A stretch of 64,000 nucleotides of DNA from DASQFI01 sp963780895 (GCA_963780895.1 CAWAEG010000009.1:186001-250000); one strand, 5' to 3'. Counted from the stretch's first letter, positions 8,084-16,307 are shown. Translations and numbers: made by a program. Notes: generated by a model not told the origin, from the letters alone.

Positions 8084-8446
8084 TCACGCCGTTCGCCGAT
8101 GGGTCAGCTCGGCGGGCCGTCCTATGAAAAACCGCGAGAACTGGCGGTTGAAGTTCGTCTTGTTGTGGAAACCAGCGAGGCGCATGGCGGCCTCGATCTT
8201 GGTGCCGCGCTGGACGAGCAGCCGCGCGTATGTCAGGCATGAATATGTCAGCGCATCCCTGAACGTTGCGCAATAGCCGATCGACCCGAGGATCCGCTGG
8301 ATTCGTTCGGTCGTCCGCCGTATGTCAAGCGCTGTGCATCCCCGGACAACGGCCAGTTCATCCATCGTCGGCCGGTGACCTGGATGCTCCTCCAGGAGTT
8401 CCCAGACGATGCGCTCGATCTCCGGCAGCGTGAGATTCACTTTCAC
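8084..8446 (-). CDS. short AraC-type helix-turn-helix regulator
   Basis: 120 aa. The C-terminal half, from GTKIEAAMRLAGFHNKTNFN through RQFSRFFIGRPAEL, matches the second HTH of AraC/XylS proteins. The N-terminal half could hold the first HTH (TMDELAVVRGCTALDIRRTT). There is no separate ligand-binding domain, so it resembles a stand-alone DNA-binding module. It is divergent from the DsbA-like gene; the 206 bp between them contain two 15-bp direct repeats next to a TTGACA box, the kind of site AraC proteins use. It is the likely local regulator of the 8.6-12.4 kb genes. That link is inference. Confidence 0.75.
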   Translation of the reverse strand: MKVNLTLPEIERIVWELLEEHPGHRPTMDELAVVRGCTALDIRRTTERIQRILGSIGYCATFRDALTYSCLTYARLLVQRGTKIEAAMRLAGFHNKTNFNRQFSRFFIGRPAELTHRRTA

Positions 8447-8536
8447 GTTTTGCCTCGTTCATTGATCGACGGGCGCGCAGCCGGGGAGGAAGGAAAGGTT
8501 ACCACCGCACGACGGCCTTTGTGTTCAGCTGTTCAG

Positions 8537-8612
8537 TCAGCGCACCCGATTCCGAGCCAGCAGTCCACTCAGCGCACCCGATTGACAAGTCTTGCGAACG
8601 AAACAGAGATAT
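8537..8612 (+). promoter_or_regulatory. direct-repeat operator and promoter upstream of the DsbA-like gene
   Basis: TCAGCGCACCCGATT occurs twice, at 8537-8551 and 8569-8583, 32 bp apart start to start (three helical turns). The second copy overlaps TTGACA at 8582-8587 by two bases. No good -10 box follows (AGAGAT or AGATAT at 8605-8612), as expected of an activator-dependent promoter. The geometry resembles AraC-type activator sites, and an AraC-like gene lies divergently at 8446. The remainder of 8447-8652 shows nothing else. Confidence 0.5.
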
Positions 8613-8652
8613 CGTGCATTCCAAGATACGAGGCGTTGAGGACGCTCTCGAG

Positions 8653-9357
8653 ATGACGCGAGAAAATGCCATGGCGATAGGCACTGCTGTGAAGGACATC
8701 CTCGAAGTCGGAGCAACAGTAGTCATGCTAGCGGCCGGCGGTGTTGTCTTGTGGTCGACACTCGAACGACGTCCGCCGACTGGCCGACCACCGGATCCCC
8801 CTCTAGTCGGCACTTCAATTGCCTTTCCTACAGGTCACGCGGTCTTTGGGGCGTCGAACGCGCCCGTCGGCATGATCGTATTCTCCGACTTCGAATGTCC
8901 GTTCTGCAGGCGGTTTGCTGAAGACGTGCTTCCGAATCTGCGACAACGATACGTCGAGCCAGGACGGGTTCGGCTTGCATTCAAGCACTTGCCGCTCCCG
9001 AATCACCAGCGTGCTCGCGACGCAGCCATCGCGGCCGAATGTGCGGGCCGAAGCGGACTCTTCTGGAAGATGCACGACGTGCTTTTCGCGGCTGGACCGA
9101 CCTTGGACGACGACGTGATTCGGCGAAGCGCAGCAGCGTTAAGCCTCGGTCAGGCATTCGACTCTTGTATTACAGGCCCCGGCAGGGAGGCAGTGGACGT
9201 TGATCTGAAAGAGGCGCGCGAGCTGCAGCTGAATGGAACACCCACGATTCTGATCGGTCGTCTTGAGCCATCGGGTCAGCTGCGAGTGGCGTCCTTGTTT
9301 GTTGGGAATAGACCCTTGGCCGACTTCGATGAGGCGCTGACATCGGTCGCGCGCTAG
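8653..9357 (+). CDS. membrane-anchored DsbA-family thiol:disulfide oxidoreductase
   Basis: 234 aa from ATG 8653; the frame is open to 8521, but the upstream part is operator sequence. One N-terminal membrane segment (ATVVMLAAGGVVLWSTL) precedes a periplasmic thioredoxin-fold domain. The active site is FSDFECPFCRRF (CPFC, about residue 84), and the cis-Pro loop is NGTPTILIG near the C-terminus. DsbA-like proteins of this type oxidise or isomerise cysteines in exported proteins. The next gene, 83 bp downstream, encodes a secreted peptide with ten cysteines, an obvious candidate client. Codon use is less G+C-biased than that of genes on either side of the island. Confidence 0.85.
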   Translation: MTRENAMAIGTAVKDILEVGATVVMLAAGGVVLWSTLERRPPTGRPPDPPLVGTSIAFPTGHAVFGASNAPVGMIVFSDFECPFCRRFAEDVLPNLRQRYVEPGRVRLAFKHLPLPNHQRARDAAIAAECAGRSGLFWKMHDVLFAAGPTLDDDVIRRSAAALSLGQAFDSCITGPGREAVDVDLKEARELQLNGTPTILIGRLEPSGQLRVASLFVGNRPLADFDEALTSVAR

Positions 9358-9439
9358 ACATGCCGACGGTGTCGTGGGCTTATGCTTCCACATGCAGGCA
9401 CTCAGTCAACCCGGCCCGTTCAGAAGAGGAGTTGCGACA

Positions 9440-9739
9440 ATGAAGACTCGGAGAAAGAGTTTGATCGGTGCATTTCTGTTCTTTACCGCGGCGCTCCTTC
9501 TGCAGCAGGCGCCCATCCTTGCTGATGCCTGCGAGGGCTGCGGTGACACAACCGCCGACGGCGGCTGTTCGTTCACGAAAAACTGGCCAGGCTGCAATTA
9601 CTGCCCAGATGCTAACGAGTGCATGGAAGGCTACTGCGCTCTTGTCTCCTGTGGAGGCGGTGGCGTAGACAGCTATGGCGCCTGTTACTATAACGAGTGG
9701 AGTGCCTGGATTTGGTTCCAATGCACATTAGGCAGGTAA
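9440..9739 (+). CDS. small secreted cysteine-rich peptide, unknown family
   Basis: 99 aa from ATG 9440, preceded by GAGGAG about 9 nt upstream; the in-frame start at 9374 has no such site. A clear signal peptide (KTRRKSLIGAFLFFTAALLLQ, cleavage near ILA-DA) leaves a mature peptide of about 70 residues. It has ten cysteines: CEGC, GGC, PGC, YC, EC, YC, SC, AC and QC. It is rich in Gly, Tyr and Trp, with an aromatic C-terminus (NEWSAWIWFQCTLGR). I do not recognise the family. Its position between a DsbA-like oxidoreductase and an FtsX/MacB-like permease suggests an exported disulfide-stabilised peptide such as a bacteriocin-like toxin or signal. That function is inference. Confidence 0.75.
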   Translation: MKTRRKSLIGAFLFFTAALLLQQAPILADACEGCGDTTADGGCSFTKNWPGCNYCPDANECMEGYCALVSCGGGGVDSYGACYYNEWSAWIWFQCTLGR

Positions 9740-9813
9740 GCAGACTTCCACGCTTGCACCAGCTTGCCAGATAGCGCTGTCAGTACGCGTTCCGGTCAGT
9801 AATCTGACTGCTC

Positions 9814-9850
9814 GGCTCCCCCGGAGTTGTCTACCCTTCACGGGGGAGCC
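9814..9850 (+). promoter_or_regulatory. 10-bp perfect hairpin in the permease leader
   Basis: GGCTCCCCCG (9814-9823) pairs with CGGGGGAGCC (9841-9850) around a 17-nt loop. It lies between the cysteine-rich peptide gene and the permease gene. The following bases are CGAAAAAC, not a T tract, so it is not a classical terminator on the plus strand; it could attenuate or stabilise the transcript end. Confidence 0.5.
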
Positions 9851-9885
9851 CGAAAAACCGCTTGACTTCCACTCACAAGTCGGGC

Positions 9886-12402
9886 ATGAACGGATCATCA
9901 CCTGTTCCGCCACATTCAATGATCGGCGACCTTCTGGTGAATAGATTCCTCGTCGAAACACGTGCCGCCATCCGGTTGCTCTGGCGGGCGCCGGCCTTCT
10001 CAGTGGGGACGATTATCGTCCTGGCTATAGCCATCGGTAGCAGCGTCGCAGTGTTCGGCATCGTTGACATCATAATTTTCCCGGAGTTGCGGGTCCAAGC
10101 ACCCGAGCGCTTGATCTTTGTCTACTCAGACAACATAGCCAGCTCTGCATGCACGATTGATAGGTGCCGTCGCTTCGGCGAAAACCGAGAGCTATTCCTC
10201 TCCGTGGCTTTCTCGGCCCGCGATCGCAGTTGGTCGCGGGAAGGGGTTGAAGTACGGCCTCTCGTGGGTGAGGCGGTGTCCAGCAACTACTTCGATGTTC
10301 TCGGGGTCTCGGCGGTATTCGGCCGATCTCTCAGCCGGACTGATGACGCAGTCGACGCGCCTGCGGTTGTCGTGATTAGCGATGTAATCTGGCGTGGAGC
10401 GTTCAATCAGTCGACCAGCGTGCTTGGGCAAACGCTTTACGTAGGCGTGGGCCAGTTTGCGACTCCATACTCAGTGGTGGGAGTCATGCCGTCGTCGTTC
10501 CGAGGCCTGCACGGTGCGCTCAGCCCCTCCGACTATTGGGTACCGTCTAGTCAGCGTGAACGGGACTTCAGGACATGGGAGCCTTCCCTCACGGAGCGTG
10601 AGTTGTCTGCGGATGTTGTTGTAGCCCGCCTGCGCCCGAATGTCGCCATTGAGCAGGTGCGCGCGTATGCAGCGCTTTGGGACGAAACTGATCCCGGTGC
10701 GCCGTCAAGAGTGGGGTCACTGGAGCGGCGGCGGAGTGTTGTGCGTGCCGTCAACCGAACCAGACTGCCGTTCAGCGCGGCCAGCGCTGAGACTGTGGCA
10801 ATGGGCTTGGTCACGGTGACGCTCGCTGTTCTTCTTGTCTGCATCGTGAATCTGATCGGCATCTTGTCAGCACGGGCGCTAACTCAGCGGCGGGAGGCCG
10901 CCATCAAGCTGGTGCTTGGAGGCAGCCAGTTGCAGCTCGTCCGTCAGCCGCTTCTCGAAAGTCTGCTGTTGTCAGGCTGTGGCACCGCGATTGGATTTCT
11001 GGCCTTTCGAGTGATAGCCGTGCGGCTTCTGAGCGGAATGCCGGGCGTGCCAGATGCGCCGGAGCTGCCCCTCAACCTCAGGGTACTCCTCCTGACAGTC
11101 TCGCTCTGGTCGGTCACAGCGGTATGTCTCGCGCTTGTCCCGCTTCGTGTCGCTGGAGCCGCACGGCCGCTCGATGCCGTGGCGACGGGCCGCATGCGGT
11201 CCGTGCGGCGTCGCCGCTTGCCGCTGCTCGAGACGATCCTTATTCCACAGGTCGCTCTTTCCCTGGCCCTCCTGGTCCCGGCATTTGTCGCTGTTGGGCA
11301 GATCGCGCGGCTGCTGGCCAGCGCCCCCGGCTATGACGTTGATGCCGTAGGGTTCGTCAAAGTGTCCCGACCTATCTGGCCTCGGCCAGGCTCCTCAGGA
11401 GAACAATCAAGGTCCTTCTACGCAGCGGAGTGGTCGTTCATGCGTCGGTGGCTGACTCTGACTCAGGAGTCACCGGTCGTCAAAGCAAGCGCTCTGACTA
11501 GTAGTACGCCGGTGGACTGGTCGATGGCCCCATTTTACCGCCCTGGGGGCGTCCCGAGGCCTGTGGCGACTGCCTATGTTACGAAAGACTACTTTCAGGT
11601 TTTGGGAATACTTCTGCTGCGCGGCAGGGTATTCACGGATACTGATTCTACTGACTCACCGTCCGTCACGATTGTCGACTTGGCACTAGCCAAGGAGCTG
11701 TGGCCCGATGGCGATCCACTCGAGAAAGTCGTATACAGCACAAATGGTGACCGCGAACCGATTTCCGTCGTTGGGGTGGTCGCCGAGATTCGGTCCCCGC
11801 TCTCCGAAGGCCGGTCGCTCCCATTTGCGTATCGGCCTCTGGCACAGTCAGGTTTGAGGCCCCAGGCACGATTCATCCTCGCAAGTCGCAGCGGGCCGGT
11901 GAGCAGTCTTATTCGCGCGGTCAGGGATGCTGCGATCCAGGCTGACCCACAGGTGAGCGTAACTCGCAGCGGAACCCTCTCTGGGGAGATCGCACAGCAG
12001 CGAGCGACGCGCCGTCTTGCGGCTGAGCTCCTCACCGCCTGCGGCATTCTTGGTCTTGGCCTCGCTTGTGTGGGCTGCTATGGCGTCATGGCTTACGGAG
12101 TCGCGCAGCAGGACAAGGAACTCGCAATTCGGAGCGCGCTTGGAGCAACACGAGCCAACATTCTGGCAGGATTATTGCGCGGCGTAGTTCGGATCGGAGT
12201 TGTAGGTTGCCTGCTCGGTTCGGCATTAGCTGTCGTGGCGTTGCGCATTGCTTCGCACGCCGCAATCGCCCTGCCGCAGGCCAGTCTTGTCGCCTTTGCC
12301 GGTGTCGGACTCGCGGTTGTTGCAAGCATTATCGCTGCGGCTTACTTGAGCGCGCGGCGCGCGCTGCTGCACGATACAGCCCAGGGATTAAGAGAGTTGT
12401 GA
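9886..12402 (+). CDS. ADOP-type FtsX/MacB-like ABC permease
   Basis: About 838 aa. Starts at TTG 9862, ATG 9886 and ATG 9919 are possible, none with a convincing ribosome binding site. The order is that of acidobacterial duplicated permeases: TM1 (FSVGTIIVLAIAIGSSVAVFG), a MacB-like periplasmic domain, a three-TM FtsX block (residues about 300-430), a second periplasmic domain, and a second FtsX block ending in LSARRALLHDTAQ. No ATPase is encoded nearby, as is usual for the family. Unlike the second ADOP gene at 46645, it has no PadR gene and no N-terminal prefix domain. It follows the DsbA-like and cysteine-rich peptide genes, so it may act on the peptide. Codon use differs from flanking genes. 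Confidence 0.85.
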   Translation: MNGSSPVPPHSMIGDLLVNRFLVETRAAIRLLWRAPAFSVGTIIVLAIAIGSSVAVFGIVDIIIFPELRVQAPERLIFVYSDNIASSACTIDRCRRFGENRELFLSVAFSARDRSWSREGVEVRPLVGEAVSSNYFDVLGVSAVFGRSLSRTDDAVDAPAVVVISDVIWRGAFNQSTSVLGQTLYVGVGQFATPYSVVGVMPSSFRGLHGALSPSDYWVPSSQRERDFRTWEPSLTERELSADVVVARLRPNVAIEQVRAYAALWDETDPGAPSRVGSLERRRSVVRAVNRTRLPFSAASAETVAMGLVTVTLAVLLVCIVNLIGILSARALTQRREAAIKLVLGGSQLQLVRQPLLESLLLSGCGTAIGFLAFRVIAVRLLSGMPGVPDAPELPLNLRVLLLTVSLWSVTAVCLALVPLRVAGAARPLDAVATGRMRSVRRRRLPLLETILIPQVALSLALLVPAFVAVGQIARLLASAPGYDVDAVGFVKVSRPIWPRPGSSGEQSRSFYAAEWSFMRRWLTLTQESPVVKASALTSSTPVDWSMAPFYRPGGVPRPVATAYVTKDYFQVLGILLLRGRVFTDTDSTDSPSVTIVDLALAKELWPDGDPLEKVVYSTNGDREPISVVGVVAEIRSPLSEGRSLPFAYRPLAQSGLRPQARFILASRSGPVSSLIRAVRDAAIQADPQVSVTRSGTLSGEIAQQRATRRLAAELLTACGILGLGLACVGCYGVMAYGVAQQDKELAIRSALGATRANILAGLLRGVVRIGVVGCLLGSALAVVALRIASHAAIALPQASLVAFAGVGLAVVASIIAAAYLSARRALLHDTAQGLREL

Positions 12403-12642
12403 ATTCTAGCGGCCGCTGAGGTTCGAGGTGCGCGGCCAAATCGTGGGACGCCGAGTCCCGTGCAGGTTATTCAGCCCACATGCGCTGGCAGCGCTCGGCC
12501 CAGCATGTCCCAACGGCCAAACGGGACTTCGCCTTCGTTTCAAGGCTCAAAGTCGGATGGTTCCACATCTCATTCGTAAGCTCCTATCGGACGAGGGGTG
12601 ACGGACGCGTCGATTCACGCCACGCGAGGTCCGCGATCGCCC
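12403..12642. other. non-coding gap at the right edge of the low-G+C island
   Basis: 240 bp between the ADOP stop and the convergent M20 peptidase stop. No credible ORF, tRNA or strong hairpin was seen. Composition returns to the high-G+C background toward 12600, so it may contain the boundary of a transferred segment, but no direct repeats or integrase are visible. Confidence 0.4.
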
Positions 12643-14115
12643 TCATCCTCCAGCCAGGTGCTTGATAACCGTCGCGTAGATCTGGATGGCCTTCTCATAT
12701 GCCTCGATGGTGACATGCTCGTCGACGCCATGGATGGTTTCGACGGCGCCCTCGAAATACACGGGGAGGAATCGATAGATCTGGGGGGCGATTCGGACGA
12801 AGTGCCGCGAATCGGTGGCGGCGACGGTCAGGAAGGGCGCGACCAGCACTTCCGGATAGATCGATCGAATCGCCGAGCCGAGCCGGACGAACTCGGGCGT
12901 GCCGGTGGGGGAGATCGGCGGCGGGTTGCGATCGCCGCCCGCCAGCACCGTGATGATGACGCGGTCGTCGTCGATCACCGATCGCATGTGCTGCGTGACG
13001 GTCTCGTTGGTATCGCCTGGCAACAGCCGGACGTTGACGATCGCGTGGGCTGACGTCGGAAGGACGTTGGACTTCTGACTGGCCTGCAGCATCGTCGCCG
13101 TCATGGTGGTCCGGATCGTGGCGTTGGTTTCGGGCGTCATCGCGAACCGCCGCAGCACCATCGGACGGGTCAGCCAGAGATTCGCGAAGACCGCGCGCAT
13201 CGGGATGGTCATCTCCGGCGCGAGCGTCATGAACATGGCGCGCGCGGCGCCGTCCAGTCGCGAGGGCATCGGCCGCTGTTCCAGACGATCGAGCGCGCGG
13301 CCGAGCAGGCCGACCGCCGTTTCGGCCGGCGGCATCGACGCGTGACCGCCGGCGCCGACGACGCGCAGCTCGAAGATCACCGGGTCTTTTTCGGTGATCC
13401 CGATGAACGCAACCGGTTGCCGGACGCCCGGCACCCGGTCGTAAATCACGCCGCCTTCGTCGAGCAGCCAGGCGTCCTGCACGCCCCGGCCGGCGAGGTG
13501 CTCGGCGATAGCCGCGGCGCCGCTCGGGTCGCCGCCGTCCTCTTCGTTGTGTCCGAACGCGAGGTACACCGTTCGTTCAGGCGTGAAGCCCATCGCGATC
13601 AATGCTTCGACGGCCTCGAGCAATCCCAGCACGCCGCTCTTGTCGTCGATCGCGCCCCGGCCCCAGACGCTCCCATTGGCCAACGCGCCGCTGAACGGTG
13701 GCTGGCTCCACGCGCGGCCGGACGACTCGACGGGCACGACGTCCAGGTGCGCGACAAGGATGATCGGCGGCAGATCCGTGCGGCGGCCTGGCCAGGTGTA
13801 GAGCAGCGAATACGTGGCGATCGTCTCGCGCGTCAGCACCCGGCCGACGCCGGGAAATTGATCGGTCAAATAGGCATGCAGGTCGAGGAACGCCTTCGTG
13901 TCCCGCCTGCTCGCGTCGCCCCAGGAGACGGTTGGAAACCGGATGGCGCCGCCAAGCCGCTCGGCCGCCGCGTTGGGATCCAGGGTGATCGACGCGGGCG
14001 AACCGGGCGTCGGCTGCACGCTCTGAAGGAGAAGGGTGCGGACCGTGCCAATAACGACCACGACCGCGAGCACGATCAGGACGAGCCTTGCCAGCCGCTT
14101 CACGTGAACGCGCAT
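12643..14115 (-). CDS. M20 family metallopeptidase (carboxypeptidase S-like), membrane anchored
   Basis: 490 aa from the ATG at 14113-14115; the longer ORF to 14346 would run through the divergent SYLF gene. One N-terminal TM (RLARLVLIVLAVVVVIGTV) anchors it. The dinuclear zinc site is clear: VAHLDVVPVE (His), GRGAIDDKSG (bridging Asp) and GHNEEDGG with the catalytic Glu pair; HASMP marks the lid/dimerisation domain. A C-terminal His lies in the HGVDEH region. CPS1-type enzymes release C-terminal or N-acyl amino acids. It is divergently transcribed from the SYLF gene, sharing a 49-bp promoter gap. Confidence 0.9.
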   Translation of the reverse strand: MRVHVKRLARLVLIVLAVVVVIGTVRTLLLQSVQPTPGSPASITLDPNAAAERLGGAIRFPTVSWGDASRRDTKAFLDLHAYLTDQFPGVGRVLTRETIATYSLLYTWPGRRTDLPPIILVAHLDVVPVESSGRAWSQPPFSGALANGSVWGRGAIDDKSGVLGLLEAVEALIAMGFTPERTVYLAFGHNEEDGGDPSGAAAIAEHLAGRGVQDAWLLDEGGVIYDRVPGVRQPVAFIGITEKDPVIFELRVVGAGGHASMPPAETAVGLLGRALDRLEQRPMPSRLDGAARAMFMTLAPEMTIPMRAVFANLWLTRPMVLRRFAMTPETNATIRTTMTATMLQASQKSNVLPTSAHAIVNVRLLPGDTNETVTQHMRSVIDDDRVIITVLAGGDRNPPPISPTGTPEFVRLGSAIRSIYPEVLVAPFLTVAATDSRHFVRIAPQIYRFLPVYFEGAVETIHGVDEHVTIEAYEKAIQIYATVIKHLAGG

Positions 14116-14164
14116 GATAACGCTGCGGCCCGCGGCGCGGGGCACCGTGCGATACGCTAGGAAT

Positions 14165-14866
14165 ATGCCAACCCCATTCACGCTGCTCGTGATGCTCTCG
14201 TTCGGTGTTTCCGCGGCACTCGGTGCGCGCGGAGCAGACGACGCCCGGCTCAAGGACGCGGAGCTTGTCCTGACCGAAATGGCCGGCAGCTTCGACACCG
14301 GCATTCCCAGGAGTCTCCTGGCCAAGGCCAGGTGCGTGGTCATCATTCCCGGCGTGAAAAAGGCCGCCCTGGGCGTCGGCGGTCAATACGGGCGCGGGTA
14401 CATCTCATGCCGGCTCGACGGCCCGAGCTCGTCGACCGCGGCCGATTCCGTCGTGGCGTCGCGCTGGAGCGCGCCGGGCGGGATCCGCATCGAAGGGGGC
14501 AGTGTCGGCCTGCAGATCGGCGGAGCCGAGACGGATGTCATTCTCCTCGTCATGAATCAGAGGGGCGTCGATCGACTGCTCACGAACAACTTCAAGGTCG
14601 GCGCCGATGCTGCCGTCGCCGCCGGTCCGATCGGCCGTGAAGCGACGGCCCAGACGGACATCACGATGCGCGCTGAAATGCTTGCGTGGTCGCGCTCGCG
14701 CGGCGTGTTCGCCGGGTTGTCGATCCAGGGGTCGACGCTGCGAGACGACAGCGGGGAGAACAAGGAACTGTACGGCCGCGAGATCGACAACCGCGAGATC
14801 GTGACGGGGAAAATCCCCGCCCCCAAGCCCACCCACAACCTGCTCAAGGTGCTGTCGAAGTTCTGA
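14165..14866 (+). CDS. SYLF (Ysc84-like) lipid-binding domain protein, secreted
   Basis: 233 aa from ATG 14165 with TAGGA just upstream. After a signal peptide (TLLVMLSFGVSAALGARG), the SYLF domain covers nearly the whole protein: IPRSLLAKARCVVIIPGVKK, then GGQYGRGYISCR, GGSVGLQIGGAETDVILLVM, and the terminal SIQGSTLRDD...LYGRE region. The family binds phosphoinositides in eukaryotes; bacterial members are periplasmic, of unclear role. Monocistronic, divergent from the M20 peptidase. Just after the stop is the palindrome TTGATCGATAGATCGATCAA (14875-14894). Confidence 0.9.
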   Translation: MPTPFTLLVMLSFGVSAALGARGADDARLKDAELVLTEMAGSFDTGIPRSLLAKARCVVIIPGVKKAALGVGGQYGRGYISCRLDGPSSSTAADSVVASRWSAPGGIRIEGGSVGLQIGGAETDVILLVMNQRGVDRLLTNNFKVGADAAVAAGPIGREATAQTDITMRAEMLAWSRSRGVFAGLSIQGSTLRDDSGENKELYGREIDNREIVTGKIPAPKPTHNLLKVLSKF

Positions 14867-14897
14867 CGACCGAATTGATCGATAGATCGATCAATAA

Positions 14898-15314
14898 CTA
14901 GTGAATTCTTATCAGCTCGATATCGAAGACGAGCATGCCCTTTGGCGCGTCGGGCCGAGGGTTGGTGTCGTAGGCCAGCGCGCCTGGAATCCAGAAGCGG
15001 CGTTTCTCACCCACGCGCATGAGTTGCAGCCCTTCGACCCAGCCCTGGATGACTTCTGTCACGCGGAAGGTAATCGGCTTGCCGTCGGTCGTCGAGCTCT
15101 CGAACATCTTCCCGTCGGCCGTCCAGCCCGTGTAGTGGACGGTCACCGTGGACTGCGGACTGGGATGCGTCTGGCCGAGCCCCACGCGCAGCACCTTCGA
15201 GGCCAGTCCGGACGGCGTCTTGAGCGCGTCGGCCGGCGGGGCCGCAAACTCGTTTGTGGAGGAGCAGGCCGTCAGCAGTCCGCCGGCCACCAGCACGATC
15301 GCGACACGATTCAT
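14898..15314 (-). CDS. FKBP-type peptidyl-prolyl cis-trans isomerase, lipoprotein
   Basis: 138 aa from ATG 15312-15314. The lipobox LLTAC places an acylated Cys near residue 17, so the protein should be membrane-tethered in the periplasm. The FKBP domain follows: VTVHYTGWTADGKMFESS, VIQGWVEGLQLMRVGEKRRF, GMLVFDIELIRI. These carry the usual substrate-pocket aromatics (Tyr, Phe, Trp). It catalyses proline isomerisation in exported proteins. Convergent with the SYLF gene, 31 bp apart. The SDR gene is divergent, separated by the half-palindrome element at 15350-15395. Confidence 0.92.
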   Translation of the reverse strand: MNRVAIVLVAGGLLTACSSTNEFAAPPADALKTPSGLASKVLRVGLGQTHPSPQSTVTVHYTGWTADGKMFESSTTDGKPITFRVTEVIQGWVEGLQLMRVGEKRRFWIPGALAYDTNPRPDAPKGMLVFDIELIRIH

Positions 15315-15349
15315 GAAACTAGTCTTCCACACGCCGCGGACCTTCTGAC

Positions 15350-15395
15350 ACCTGTCCCTCCAGGCGTGGTTTCTGTGGAAAACTAACCCGTCCCC
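15350..15395. repeat. half copy of the 1868-1969 palindrome family
   Basis: ACCTGTCCC at 15350-15358 and CTGTGGAAAACTAACCCG at 15373-15390 match the right arm of the palindrome at 1934-1969, with a 14-nt unrelated middle. It ends directly at the ATG of the SDR gene, as the other copy ends directly at the GTG of the aspartoacylase-like gene. Confidence 0.75.
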
Positions 15396-16172
15396 ATGAA
15401 CCTCCAACTCGCTGACAAAGTCGCCATCGTCACCGGATCGAGCCGCGGATTGGGCAAAGCCAGCGCGTGGGCGCTGGCGGCCGAAGGGTGCCGGGTCACG
15501 CTCTGCGCGCGAGGTGCGGAAGCCTTGAACGCGGCGGCCGAGGAGCTCACGCGCACGATGGAAAAACCCGATCGCGTGCTGGCCGTCGCAGCCGACGTCT
15601 CGACGCCCGAGGGCGCGAAAACCGTCTTGCGGCAGACCGTCGAGACGTTCGGACGGATCGACGTGCTCGTGAACAACGTCGGCAAAGCCGGCGGCGGCGA
15701 TTTGCTCGCCACGTCCGACGCCGAGTGGCAGGCCGCGATCGATCAGACGCTGTTCCCGGCGATTCGCATGTCGCGCGAGGTCGTGCCGTACATGCGCCGT
15801 GACGGCGGCGTCATCATCATGATCACGTCCATCTTCGGCCGCGAAGCCGGCGGACGCATGACCTACAACGCCGTCAAAGCCGCCGAGATCAGCCTCGCCA
15901 AAGCGCTGTCGATTCAGCTGGCTCCCGACAACATCCGCGTCAACAGCGTCGCACCGGGTTCCATCCTGTTCGATGGCGGCTCGTGGTGGAAACGTCAGCA
16001 GGACGATCCGCAGGGCATTGCAGAATTCGTACGCCGCGAGCTGCCCTTCGGCCGCTTCGGACGACCGGAAGAGGTCGGCGCCGTCGTCGCGTTCCTGGCT
16101 TCACCACACGCGAGCTGGATCTCGGGAGCGTGCATTCCGGTGGATGGCGGCCAGGGCCGATCGAATATCTAG
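15396..16172 (+). CDS. SDR family oxidoreductase (FabG-like)
   Basis: 258 aa, full length for classical short-chain dehydrogenases. The cofactor motif is VTGSSRGLGKA (residues 12-22), followed by DVS, the structural NNVG motif, and the catalytic Ser of ITSIFGREAG with MTYNAVKAA supplying Tyr and Lys. The C-terminus INSGACIPVDGG-type ending (SWISGACIPVDGGQGRSNI) is typical of 3-oxoacyl-ACP-reductase-like SDRs. Substrate unknown. The ATG follows immediately on the repeat fragment at 15350-15395, so there is no obvious Shine-Dalgarno sequence. Confidence 0.9.
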   Translation: MNLQLADKVAIVTGSSRGLGKASAWALAAEGCRVTLCARGAEALNAAAEELTRTMEKPDRVLAVAADVSTPEGAKTVLRQTVETFGRIDVLVNNVGKAGGGDLLATSDAEWQAAIDQTLFPAIRMSREVVPYMRRDGGVIIMITSIFGREAGGRMTYNAVKAAEISLAKALSIQLAPDNIRVNSVAPGSILFDGGSWWKRQQDDPQGIAEFVRRELPFGRFGRPEEVGAVVAFLASPHASWISGACIPVDGGQGRSNI

Positions 16173-16199
16173 GCCTAGGGCCTGTGCCTGCTGCCTGAC

Positions 16200-16307
16200 G
16201 TAAACTGTCGGACCCCATGGCCGACGCCATCCAATCCATCACCGACTGGCTCCGTAAACTGTCGGGCCCCATGGCCGACGCCATCCAATCGATCGCCGAC
16301 TGGATCT
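16200..16307 (+). repeat. 54-bp tandem duplication spanning the start of the AGCS gene
   Basis: Two 54-bp copies, 16200-16253 and 16254-16307, begin GTAAACTGTCGG and each contains CCCCATGGCCGACGCCATCC. They differ at about six positions, so the event is not an assembly stutter. The first copy carries the upstream start codon, so the protein gains an 18-residue repeat. Confidence 0.9.

Noticed and set aside
6409..8127. A 572-codon plus-strand frame overlapping the MBOAT gene
   Set aside because: Alternative frame of a clear MBOAT acyltransferase; no motif and heavily Arg/Ala/Pro.
9814..9850. Intrinsic terminator after the cysteine-rich peptide gene
   Set aside because: A good hairpin, but followed by CGAAAAAC with no T run on the plus strand, so termination cannot be claimed.
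12402..12420. EcoRI/NotI-like string GAATTCTAGCGGCCGC suggesting a cloning vector joint
   Set aside because: No further vector sequence around it; the neighbouring gene ends naturally there. ACTAGTGAATTC near 14897 likewise lies in ordinary intergenic DNA. Treated as coincidence.
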